Source: Salvia splendens (lineage: Eukaryota; Streptophyta; Magnoliopsida; Lamiales; Lamiaceae). From it: a stretch of DNA of 64,000 nt. The stretch spans positions 38,218,719 to 38,282,718 of the forward strand of contig NC_056033.1 in the NCBI RefSeq assembly GCF_004379255.2, in the 5' to 3' direction. The notes beneath the pieces were generated by a model. The model was not told where the DNA came from, ran no database searches, and saw nothing but the letters and a program-made list of their open reading frames with translations. The position numbers and the translations under genes are program-made. Below are positions 10,557 to 21,200 of this stretch, in pieces; the stretch's first letter is position 1; each line of letters begins with the position of its first letter.

Positions 10557-11592
10557 TTAGTTGTTTTGGTTGTTATCCAATTTGGAATTCTTGACAGATG
10601 ATTCACCATCGGGACCGGGATCGATGTTAGCCTTTGATCGTGGCCGTGCGGATCCGCTTGTCCCGTTGGACTCCTTCGACTTTTTTCTGCGTGATTTCTT
10701 GGCTGGATCCGGGACCCCCGGGTTGGCCTGGTCGGATGGCTCCCGGTTCGACTTAACACTGCCTCCTTCTGATGTTTCCCTTGAGTGGTTTCTCCTCTGC
10801 TTTACCTTGTTGGGATCTTTCTGCTTCTTCGGGGACAACTCGCCGTTGCCTTCCGCTGATTCACTGCGCCTTGATGATCTCGGCACGTCAGGTAGATCAG
10901 CACTTCTGTTACTTCTCTTAGTGCTTGGATCTATCAACGAATATTGCTTGTTAAGACGTTTTTCCTCTCAATCAATTGAATCTCTTAGTACGACACAGTG
11001 TACATAAAGTTACATTTTTAACGTGGTGTGCAACATTCACGGCCCAAATAGAAAAACTACTAATGTTGACATGCCTAATAGACTCACTGCCACCAACAAT
11101 ATCATCAAATATATTCAAGATTATGCAAATTAATACCTTCAGATACCCATTTAATTTCAGGCTCCCCCTTTTCTCCACCAGTTGGGGGACCTAAAGGTGC
11201 AGAATCCAGATCTGGAGATCCACTGAATTGATTCATCTGAGAAACAAAAAATTATTTCTTGCAATAATAAATAAATAATGTAATATTTTATAATAACCCC
11301 TAAATAATATTATAAGAATATCATAATTAATTTATTACCCAGCTTGGGGTATCAACAGCAGGTCCATCCCACCCAATATGAGCTACATGCTTTACATCTG
11401 TGGGCAAACCAATTTGTATGTCGTCCTCTTTTTCTTCATCCTCTAATAAAAAATGAAAATTAAGATAATGAGTAAAATAAAATAAAATAAAATAAACTGT
11501 TATGATATAAAAGAATGCTAACCAAAAATCTGGGAAATGTACTTGAAGCCCTTGAAAAAACCCTTCATCTTAGGCTTGGACGCACTTGTCAT
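10557..11592 (-). CDS. ROP-interactive CRIB motif-containing protein (RIC1/3/6/7-type)
   Basis: Four exons on the minus strand: 11592-11523, 11442-11339, 11236-11137 and 10966-10557, joined by GT-AG introns of 80, 102 and 170 bp. The product is 227 residues. It starts with a short basic region (MTSASKPKMKGFFKGFKYIS) and then the CRIB motif in exon 2 (IGLPTDVKHVAHIGWDGP, residues ~34-51), followed by PSWMNQF as in RIC1/3/6/7. The second half is a low-complexity, strongly basic and Ser-rich tail (KKSRRKKSKE). CRIB motifs of this family bind GTP-loaded ROP GTPases at the plasma membrane and link them to actin or microtubule control in polar growth. Partners are inferred from the family. The tail is not conserved enough to name the paralogue. 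Confidence 0.88.
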
Positions 11593-12249
11593 TCAAATAT
11601 TATGTATTTACAGATTTTATATATTCAAGAAAGATATTGGAGATATTTTACAAAGTTAAAAGAAGATATTAAAACATGAGCCAAACCAACCCCCTTTTTT
11701 GTGAGGAAACTCAGCTTTTTCTTCCCATCCCATGTAAATACAGGAAAAAAATTAACTCAGAAATCGATCTTCAAACAAAATTAATAATAAAAAGCTCGAG
11801 GAAGATCAGAGAAAACACTCTAACATCTGAATTTCCTCTTAGGGTGGTTTGACTCTTTTTTTTAATTTAATTTTATTTCCTTTTTGAATAAAGTTGATAA
11901 AAAAAAGGATAACCGTATGTGGGAAAAAAAAGAAAATAAAAGAGGGATTCCACAATGGGAAAAGACGAAGTTGTTAATGCAAAATAAACCTTTCATTTTT
12001 CAGTGGCAACGAATTGTTGAGAGCCCTCGAAAATTTAGGTGGGAATTAGATAAAACTAAATCTAAAAACAGGATTGTTTTACAACGTCAATTGTCTAGTA
12101 AACATTTTGGATTATATAAATTAAAAATAACTCAAATTATTATTGCTCGGCTATATCTTAAACTATCGATTTTTAACCAATAAAAATTCAAGTCACGTAA
12201 AACAATGCAAATTGATCATTTATAAAAAAAAAGGTACATAAAAAGTTAA
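11593..12249. other. Spacer upstream of the RIC gene
   Basis: About 650 bp, AT-rich; it holds the RIC gene's 5' UTR and promoter. A 99-codon open frame at 11884-12183 has no recognisable domain and a Lys/Asn-rich composition expected of chance AT-rich DNA, so I do not call it. Confidence 0.5.
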
Positions 12250-12252
12250 TTA

Positions 12253-13397
12253 GAGCATCCACAGCGGTGGCGGTCGTCGCCACCGCCGTCCGTGCCAGCG
12301 GCAAGGAGAAGGGTCGCCGCCGCTGCGCTCGCGCCGCTGGAACGGCGCTGCTCGATGTATCGAGCACGTCCGTGCCAGCGGACGCACACGTGGCGGCACG
12401 GGATTAGGCAACGGCGTAGCCGTTGCATTCAAATTTTTTTTAAAAAAATCGGTATTTAATTATAAATAATGCTAAAAAATAAAAAAAAATATTTTCCAAA
12501 TCCCAAAAATATGGCCGTTTTTTCCCGTTTTTTCTGATTTTTTTTTTATTTTTTTTTAATTTTTTTTCCCAAAATCATCTATAAATACACACATTCATCA
12601 CTCATTTATCACATCAATTCATCTCTCATTCATCTCTCATTCATAATTCTTATACAAACTATCAACACATTCAACCTTCACTCAAAACATCAAATGGATT
12701 TCACTCATCTCATGGTATCTACCCAAGGTGGTCGACGTTCGTGAAGACGCTCCACAACCCGCATGACCCGAGACGGGTTCTTTTTGCGCAGCGTCAAGAG
12801 TCAGCGCGGAAGGACGTCGAAAGAGCCTTCGGGGTCCTCAAGCTCGATTCAACATTGTGAAGGCCCCGGCTCGGCTGTGGTACGTGAATAATATCGCCGA
12901 CATCATGTTCACGTGTATTATATTACACAACATGATTATAGCCGACGAAGGGCCGAGGGCGGCTAGCTTCTACGACGAGGACGAAGCCGGAAGCTCAACA
13001 GCGAGGTCTCCCCCACGCCGAGGCGAGCATACGACGGTTGGCCAGAGGATCGAGACAAGACACACAATGCGCGATACTCGAATCCACAATCAACTACAAG
13101 AAGACCTAATCAACCACATGTGGACGAAATTCGGCAACGAGTAGTGGTTTTTTTAATTTTTAGGATTTTAATTATGTAATGTTTAATTTTATTTATCATT
13201 TGTAATATTTATTGTGGTTTTTAAATGAATTTTAATATTATGGAAATGTTATTGTTTAATTGAATTTTAAATTAATTGTGCTCGTCCTTGCGGAAGAGCA
13301 CAGTTGTGGGTGTTGTGCTCTTGCCAGAGAGCAGGCATGAATAGTACCGCCCGGGCCCACAACCGTACCGCTGGCAAGAGCACGGTTGTGGATGCTC
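12253..13397 (+). mobile_element. Internally deleted PIF/Harbinger element (1145 bp)
   Basis: Inverted repeat ends GAGCATCCACAGCGGTGG and, on the other strand, GAGCATCCACAACCGTGC are flanked by TTA repeats (12250-12252 and 13398-13400). The left subterminal part is GC-rich (GCCAGCGG, GGCGTAGCC). A leader with a TATAAATAC box near 12581 leads to an ATG at 12693, and a few codons later the sequence jumps to the C-terminal end of a Harbinger nuclease. That is a typical deletion derivative. Confidence 0.85.
12718..13144 (+). pseudogene. C-terminal remnant of PIF/Harbinger transposase (DDE_Tnp_4)
   Basis: The frame from about 12718 reads YPRWSTFVKTL ... LFAQRQESARKDVERAFGVLK. After a 1-base loss near 12840 the frame from about 12842 continues RFNIVKAPARLWY, NIADIMFTCIILHNMIIADE and ends MWTKFGNE at the stop at 13142. 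These are the last blocks of plant Harbinger nucleases (ALP1-like domain, including the final catalytic region ERAFG). The N-terminal two thirds is missing and the frame is shifted, so the product cannot be active. Confidence 0.85.
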
Positions 13398-13484
13398 TTA
13401 GAATATTAATTGATAATGCTAGTTTTTTTTTCTGAGAAGAATTCATTTTGATTTATTTTCTCTATTTCCATTATAGTTTCAGCA

Positions 13485-13914
13485 TGTTGGGAGAGTTGGG
13501 AGCAACTGAACAACTTACTAAGTTGAGGACTAGTTTGCAAATAAGGAAGAGAAAGGGGGGTTTAAGGTGTTGAAGAAGAATCAACTCACTTGATTAGTTT
13601 GAGCTGAAACCGTAAGCCATGGAGAGTATATATACATCTCTGATTCAATTCCTTGAGTTAGTTAATCAGTTATGGTTGATTTTACACTTTTTTTTGTGAG
13701 ATTATCATATTCTTCAAGATCATCCGAGAGCAAGAGAGTTCTTGAGAGATTGTGATAGTTTGAGTGTGAATTGATTGTATTATTCTTCTATAAATCTCAT
13801 CTTGAGGGTCAGTGAATAAAAGAGGCTCATCTTCTCCGTGGATGTAGGCTTTACAGCCGAACCACATAATCCTTTGTGTCTCTTAGATTTGGTTTATTCA
13901 ATTTGTATTTGAAT
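13485..13914 (+). repeat. Copia LTR, probably solo (about 430 bp)
   Basis: It begins TGTTGGGAGAGTTGGG and has a TATA box (GAGTATATATACATC, near 13625). It contains the block CCGTGGATGTAGG...GCCGAACCAC that also occurs in the copia LTR at 3612-4202. CAGCA stands directly on both sides (13480-13484 and 13915-13919), as a 5-bp target duplication. No internal domain follows. The right end is not the canonical CA, so the exact boundary is uncertain. Confidence 0.65.
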
Positions 13915-13919
13915 CAGCA

Positions 13920-14369
13920 TTGCAATTATAAGCATATATGAAATTACTTTTAACTATTTGGAAGCAATCATCCATTGATATCTAAGTAGTAAGTAGTAGT
14001 AGTTAATAATCTTGGTATCAATTAAGTCACACTCGCACTATCGGATTCGAATTTTTCGTTGATATCTCACGAGTAGTAGTTAAATCATTTAAGTCACACC
14101 CGCTCTTTCGGATTCGATTTTTTCATTGATATCTATTGATCTTCCATTGATGATGAATGCTGATTTCTTCGGAATTTGATGCCAATTGACTTGTCATCGT
14201 AATAGGTTTTAGCGTGTGGGATTGGTATCTTGTTCATTTTCTCTAATTTACATAATAGTACCCTCTGTTCTTCATCTTTTACTACCATATTTTAAACAAG
14301 GAACAATAGTCATTATTTAAATTTTAAATCAATTTTTTTAACTTCGTTGAAATATCAAATTTAATTTTA
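13920..14369. repeat. Spacer with a short direct repeat
   Basis: AT-rich. A stretch with the words AAGTCACACTCGC, TCGGATTCGAATTTTTCG and TTGATATCT occurs at about 14034-14070 and again, slightly changed, at about 14092-14132. No gene is seen. Confidence 0.5.
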
Positions 14370-14505
14370 CTCCGTCCGTCCGTCCTTAAATATCGCATTT
14401 TTCCTTTCGTCCAGACACCAATAAATATCACATTTCACTTTTACTATATTTAGTAAGTGGACCCTACATTCTACTAATTCATTCCACTAATATTTTATTA
14501 TAAAA

Positions 14506-14509
<4 letters not shown>
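14370..14509. mobile_element. Truncated Stowaway MITE
   Basis: It begins ACTCCGTCCGTCCGTCC and has the usual Stowaway interior (AGTAAGTGGACCCTACATT). The right terminal repeat is missing because the sequence runs into the TA microsatellite at 14510. Confidence 0.65.

Positions 14510-14579
<70 letters not shown>
14510..14579. repeat. TA microsatellite (about 70 bp)
   Basis: An uninterrupted (TA)n run that ends flush against the left end of TIR element A. Confidence 0.95.
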
Positions 14580-14583
<4 letters not shown>

Positions 14584-14829
14584 CATGATCTATGGCAAAC
14601 ACCTCTTAACCATATAACTAGAGAACAAATTATAGCCACAAGATCAAAAAAATCAAGGGTTAGTATTAATTTTCGAATTTAAGGAGAAATTAGTTCTCTC
14701 AATCACAAATTTACTCCACAATAACAAGACGGGGGTATAATGGTCATTGCATAGCCAAAATTAGGTTACGTCAGCTTGTGAGAGTCAAGGTCGCCGACTG
14801 TTTCAACCATAAAAAAAATGGGGTATGAC

Positions 14830-15126
14830 TATGAAAACGTGGACATTCCATGAGTGAGGTCGAAGCCGCCGCAGAGGGCGGCGGCGGTGAACATCCAGGA
14901 TCTGTTCCCGCTCAAGCTGAGGAAGACGACTAGGGTTTTGGTGGTGAAACCGACAGTGGGGAAAGCTGATGAGGTGCCGGTGCTGGAGAATATAGTGACG
15001 GATAATCGGAAGCTAATTAAGCTCGACGTGTTTGTGAACGATGAAGATGATAAGCCGGAGGAGGTGGATAGGGCGGAGTATGCTAGGGGTTTCACGCAGG
15101 ATACAAACGGCGGATACAAGCTCTAG
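14830..15126 (+). pseudogene. Captured polyphenol oxidase C-terminal fragment
   Basis: The reading frame from about 14854 to 15126 encodes a C-terminal PPO domain (PPO1_KFDV). The stretches are DLFPLKLRKTTRVLVVKP, then VLENIV and the signature KLDVFVNDEDD, followed by EYARGF. The final conserved block (VNVPHxHK type) is missing and replaced by an unrelated short tail before the stop. The copper-binding tyrosinase domain is absent, so the fragment cannot have oxidase activity. It lies about 250 bp inside the left end of element A. Confidence 0.8.
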
Positions 15127-15463
15127 GAGGTAGTTTATACTTGTGATTGTGTGAGGGATTGGGTTTCGTGGAGGTTATAGAAAAATAACAATCAAATTGT
15201 AAACGCAGAGAATCAATTTTGCATTTACGCATTACTATTTCATAATTCATTCGATTACAACCATATTGGTATTCATTATTCGGTATACATAAATGCTAAA
15301 TCCCCAATTAAATTTGTTGATTGCCAGGTTTCTGTTAAATCATTTATTACTACGCCACTAGTTTGATTCCTAACCTTCTCCGCTCGCAATTCTCTCGTCA
15401 AATCCGCCCAGATTTAAAAACGAGATCAATCCAACCCCACACATACACTAAATTCATTCAAAA

Positions 15464-16530
15464 TCATGCTAATAGTGATTTGTTTTGTTAACAAGAGTGA
15501 AGTAAAATCATGCTAATAGTGATGTGTTTTGTAAACAAGAGTGAAGTAAAATCATGCTAAGAGTGATGTGTTTTGTTAACAAGAGTGAAGTAAAATCAGA
15601 ATAAGAGTGATGTGTTTTGTTAACAAGAGTGAAGTAAAATCACAATAAGAGTGATGTGTTTTGTTAACAAGAGTGAAGTAAAATCAGAATAAGAGTGATG
15701 CGTTTTGTTAACAAGAGTGAAGTAAAATCAGAATAAGAGTGATGTGTTTTGTTAACAAGAGTGAAGTAAAATCACAATAAGAGTGATGTGTTTTGTAATC
15801 AAGAGTGAAGTAAAATCACAATAAGAGTGATGTGTTTTATAATCAAGAGTGAAGTAAAATCACAATAAGAGTGATGTGTTTTGTTAACAAGAGTGAAGTA
15901 AAATTGTGATGTGTTTTGTTAACAAGAGTGAAGTAAAATCACAATAATAGTGATGTGTTTTGTTAACAAGAGTGAAGTAAAATCACAATAAGAGTGATGT
16001 GTTTTGTAAACAAGAGTGAAGTAAAATCACAATAAGAGTGATGTGTTTTGTTAACAAGAGTGAAGTAAAATCAGAATAAGAGTGATGCGTTTTGTTAACA
16101 AGAGTGAAGTAAAATCAGAATAAGAGTGATGTGTTTTGTTAACAAGAGTGAAGTAAAATCACAATAAGAGTGATGTGTTTTGTAATCAAGAGTGAAGTAA
16201 AATCACAATAAGAGTGATGTGTTTTGTAATCAAGAGTGAAGTAAAATCACAATAAGAGTGATGTGTTTTGTTAACAAGAGTGAAGTAAAATCACAATAAG
16301 AGTGATGTGTTTTGTTAACAAGAGTGAAGTAAAATCACAATAAGAGTGATGTGTTTTGTAAACAAGAGTGAAGTAAAATCTCAATAAGAGTGATGTGTTT
16401 TGTAAACAAGAGTGAAATAAAATCATGCTAAGAGTGGTGTGCTTTGTAAACAAGAGTGAAGTAAGATCATGCTAAGAGTGATGTGCTTTGTAAACAAGAG
16501 TGAAGTAAAATCATGCTAAGAATGAAGTGA
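15464..16530. repeat. 44-bp tandem satellite, about 24 copies
   Basis: The unit reads GTGATGTGTTTTGTTAACAA then GAGTGAAGTAAAATCACAATAAGA, 44 bp. One unit near 15900 is shortened. Variants (CAGAATAAGA, GATGCG, TGTAATCAAG) recur in the same order about 390 bp apart, for example GATGCG near 15697 and near 16087, which shows duplication of a block of about nine units. The unit length is not a multiple of three and no conserved frame runs through it. Confidence 0.92.
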
Positions 16531-16597
16531 AATAATGCTTGAACAAACATTATTTTCCTAGCAGAGTAATGAATAATTACAAAATTCATGAGCTAAT

Positions 16598-17873
16598 TGA
16601 TGCGAAGCATATTTCTTATATTTTTCCCCCTAAACTACACACTTTCCATGTACTTGTCACTCATCAAAGTGTATTTGTAGGGAAGTTTAGGAGAGTGAAA
16701 GCTGGAAGTTCGCAGGTGAAATGGGCAAAGCATGAGAACGCCCGGTCGGGCGATTCTGAGCTTCAAAACGCCCGGTCGGGCGTTACGCATAAGGATTCCA
16801 GAAAGTTCGCCCGGTCGGGCGGTTAGTGACGACACAAAACGCCCGGTCGGGCGTTTCACCGCGATACCCCTAGAAGCCTTTCGCCCGGTCGGGCGTTTCG
16901 TTCGTTAAATTCGCCCGGTCGGGCGTATTTGCCGAGTAACTTCTAAATGGCAGTTATTTCAGAAAAGGAGGGGATAAGTTAGAGGAAAGAAGAGGAGAAA
17001 GGTGACGAATTTTACAGAGAAAAAAAGACAGAACGGAGAAGAAGGAAGAAGAGAAGAGAAGGAGGAAAATCTACCCGACACTCCGACGATCCGACTCCGC
17101 CATCCAATTCTACTCCGAAAGAGCATGCCTTCTACGGTTTTAATCATTGAGTTTATCATGTATCAAGGCTAGGCTCATTTGTTGCTCCAAGTTGTGAATT
17201 AGACTCGTTAGAATGCTTCTACACTTTTGAACTCATGTTTGATATCATTGATTGTGTTTAATGCGTAATTCTATTACTTTAGAGGCATCTTTTGTGATAG
17301 ATATCTAATCCTTGTTTATTGTCTCTTTAACATAGACATGGATGGATTAATCAATTGTTATGCTATCAAATTAAAATTGTTCAGAGGATAATTTGATAGT
17401 GGATTAGGTAAGCTCGTATAGTAGATGATGTTAGATTCCCGCGCTTCCGCAGGAGTTGAATGCCTTCGAAAATTAATTCATGGAACAAGTGTTCAGCTGA
17501 CTGTGAATTATACGTCGCAAACATGTTCAGTGCAAGCGATTAGGTTGATAAGTTAATCCCAAATTTGTGTGTGATAAATGTGTAGAATGATTCGAGTCTA
17601 AGGAGCAACTTGGAGTGACCTGTTCTTCTCGTGTTTAAAATCCTTGCGTAGTTAGTTTGTTAACTTAGTGTCATTAATCATCAAAACCAAAAATCGAACC
17701 TTTTTATGCTTTGTTTAGTGTTAAGCTTTAATAATCATTTCCTTCCCTGTGGATCGACACCTAAAATACTACACACGAAGCTGTATTCTTGCAGTTAGTG
17801 ATAATATTTGGGTAATTAAATTGAACTTGCGTGCGAAATTGATCTGTTTTACAAACCAGTATTATCCACATTA
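16598..17873 (+). repeat. 5' LTR of the gypsy element
   Basis: It begins TGATGCGAAGCATATTTC and ends CCACATTA, where the 3' LTR ends CCACATCA. The terminal dinucleotide has thus changed from CA to TA. It contains six copies of the near-palindrome CGCCCGGTCGGGCG at 16739, 16769, 16808, 16840, 16882 and 16912. Confidence 0.95.
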
Positions 17874-17878
17874 AGTTT

Positions 17879-17896
17879 TGGCGCCGTTGCCGGGGA
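17879..17896 (+). other. Primer-binding site, tRNA-Asp
   Basis: TGGCGCCGTTGCCGGGGA is the exact complement of the 3' end of plant tRNA-Asp (ending ...CCCCGGCAACGGCGCCA). It sits five bases after the LTR and primes minus-strand DNA synthesis. Confidence 0.9.
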
Positions 17897-18235
17897 AGGC
17901 AATCGATTATTTAGCTTATAGTTTTTGTTTGTTTTTATTTTGTTTGATTTTTCTTTTTGAGTTTTATAGGTACATTGTTCGTGTTCTACGGTGTGATAGC
18001 CATCTACCACGTCCGGACTTGAAGACGAAGGAGTGTATTATTTTAGGTAATTTTTACCTAACTCTTAGTTTAGTTTTAGGTAGTTTTGTTTGCACACTAG
18101 CACACACGTTTTATAGGACTTACCCCGAAGTTGTCGAGAGGTCTCGCTTTCGGTAATTAGGAAATATTTTATGCTTGTGCTTGGTGTATTTTCTGTTGTG
18201 TAGGTAAAAATAAAAAAATAAAAATAAAAAAGTGA

Positions 18236-21200
18236 ATGCACACGCGATCACAGGGTACACCACCGTTTGGGTTGCTCTGTTATCAAAGAAGAAGAGTTAG
18301 AGGATCGCCTACTGAAATCTTCCCGGACTATCCGAGTCCAATCAGAGGCAACTTGTTCAGCGAGCCGAGTACAGAAAGAGATTCAGAATCAGAAAGTGAG
18401 ATGGCAGATAACAATGAGATACCACCACCTGTTGTGAGGTTTGGCGATACACTGAGATCGGGAATTGAGTACCCCGGAGAGTTTGCTTATGCGAACAACA
18501 ACATCAACATTCCACCTCACTATATTAGTTTGGTGAATGGGGGGAATCTTTTCCATGGACGGGATGATGAGGACCCGGTGAGCCACCTCAATGCCTTCTA
18601 CGAGTTGACGAACTCTCACAGACCCCCGAATGTGGAACACAATCTAATCAAGAGGGTCTTATTCCCATTCTCTCTGAGGGAGAAAGCAAGAGCTTGGTAT
18701 GACTCTATCCCGGGCTACAACATAGCAACGTTCCAAGAGTTGAAGACGTTGTTCCTCTTGGAATACAATTCTCCTATGAAGATTGAGAAGTTGAGAGAGG
18801 AGATCACCTCTTTCCGACAAAAGTATGACGAGTCCTTCGCGGAAGCATGGAAGAGATTCACGGAATTGATAAGGAAATGCCCAAGTCACGGACTAGCTCC
18901 GGGGCATGACCTTTTGAAATTCTACAAGGGACTCAACAGTGAAGGCACGGGATTGGTGACTGCAGGTTCGAATGGGAACCTAGATGATCTAACTCACGAT
19001 GAGGTGAGGGCTTTGTTTCAAAGGCTGGCCAACAATCAACGGAATTGGCACAATCCAAGGCGAGGGGCTGATAGAGCGGGAGATACATTTGGTGCTACCA
19101 AGGATGCGGAAAGAGTGACCGCAATTGAGGCTCAACTGGCGGACATTAGCACTCAAATGTCGTCGATGACAAAGGCAGTTAAATCTCTTCAACTGACTCC
19201 TCAACCCCAAGCTGTGACGGTGATGAGATGTGGGTTGTGCCAAGGCGGGCATCATACTGATCAGTGCCCAAATCTTCAAGGACCACCTGTGGAAGATGTG
19301 AACTATATTGGCAACAATCGCCAAGGGTTCAATCAAGGCAACCAATACAACAATCAGCAAAATTGGAGACCTCAACAAACGGGATGGAATCAGGCTGGTC
19401 CTAGCAACAACTCGGGAAATCAATGGAGGAACAACACTCAACCGCCGGGTTATGAGAAGAAGCCAACCGTCGAGGATCAGTTGGGGCAGATTCTCTCTTT
19501 CATGACTAAGAGTCAAAAGGAGAACGAAAATTTCAAGGAAAGGACGGTGGAAAAGTTTGGGCAGATGGATGCGACAATGAGGAATCTTGAGACGCAGATA
19601 GGGCAGCTTGCCACGGCATCACACACGAGGATTCCTAACACCATCCCGAGCAATACCGTACCTAATCCGAGAGGCAATGAACAGTGTAAGGCAGTGGTCT
19701 TGAGAAGTGGTCGTGAGTTGGATTCGACACCATCAATGGACGGCCAAGGTACTTCCGGCATCTCACACGCAGGGGCGGATGAGATGTTAGGCTTGCATTC
19801 CTCGCACGCAGGGGCGGACGAGGCATGTAAGGGAAGTCCCGCGTTGGTGCAGGGTGCCCAACATGGTCAAGAACAGGCTGCATCCGGCAGCAAGGAAAAT
19901 GGTGTAGAAGCCGAGTTAAGTGAGAAGTTTTTGGCAGAAAAGAAGGGAAAGCAGAAAGTAGAGATGGGATCAAATGGACAGTTGATGACAAGTCCGGCAT
20001 TAGACCCGAAAAGCAAGTTCAACTTCCCTGATCACATTCCTCCTCCACCATATCCACCGAAGAGGAAGAAGAGAGCTCCAAAGGAGAAAAGCTTCGAGTG
20101 GATGATGAACGTGATTCGAAAAGTGAATGTGGATGTATCGTTGGTGGACCTCTTCACTAATTTCCCCAAGTTCTCCAAGTTCTTTAAGGACATGATGGCA
20201 AACAAGGAGAAACTTCAAGACGAGGGAATAGTGGCATTGAGCATGAATTGCTCACAATTGATTTCGGGAATGATGCCCATGAAGAAGAGGGATCCGGGAA
20301 GTTGTGTGATTCCTTGTGAGATAGGCAACACAATTTTCACCAAATGTCTATTGGATCAAGGATCGGGGATCTCACTGATGGCATTGAAAACAGCACGTGC
20401 CATTGGACTGGAGAACAGAATGGAGCCCATCGACATTGCTCTACAACTGGCTGATCATTCCATTGTGAAGCCCACTGGAATAGTAGAGGATGTCTTAGTC
20501 AAGGTAGACAAGTTCGTCATCCCCGTTGATTTCATAGTATTGGATATGCCGGAGGACAAAGAGGTGCCAATTCTGTTTGGCAGACCGTTTCTTGCCACAG
20601 GGGACGTGTTGCTAGGAGCAAAGGACAACTCGGTCACGTTTAGAATTAATGGTGAGCAAGTGACCATTAATGTGGAGAAAGCGATGAAGCATCCTAGTGA
20701 TGCAAAAGCGTGCTTTAGAGTTGATGTCCTCGACAAGTGTATCTTTGACAAGATGCGTTGCTCGGCAAGTATAGAAGGAAGCGTTTATGATAAGGGGAGC
20801 TTGGAAAGAGACTTTGGTTCGACAATTAAAGTTGATTTTGATTTTGATGAAAGTGAGGATGCTCAAATTGATCAACCAAGTCTAGAGAATGAATGTGTGG
20901 TGGATACTTTCGTGGCGGATGTGCAGCCCTCAATTGAAGTACCACCAAAGCTAGAATTGAAGCCACTCCCGACAAATCTGAAATACGCATTCCTTGGTGA
21001 GGATGAATCTTTACCGGTTGTGATATCGGCGATGTTGAATGATGAAGAGGAATTGAAGTTGATAGAGCTACTGAAGTCACACAAGAAAGCTCTAGGTTGG
21101 TCCATTGCCGACATCAAAGGAATTAGCCCCGCAATATGCATGCATAAAATCTTGATGGAAGATGGAGCTAAGCCGGTAAGAGAGAGACAAAGGAGGTTGA

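Noticed and set aside
11884..12183. 99-codon open frame
   Set aside because: Lys/Asn/Ile-rich, no domain, no splice or promoter support; expected in AT-rich DNA.
16271..16453. Minus-strand 60-codon frame
   Set aside because: It lies wholly inside the 44-bp satellite; the unit is not a multiple of three and the protein-like pattern is a by-product of the repeat.
15464..16530. Possible CRISPR-like array
   Set aside because: The units are contiguous 44-bp tandem repeats with no unique spacers, and the DNA is plant nuclear.
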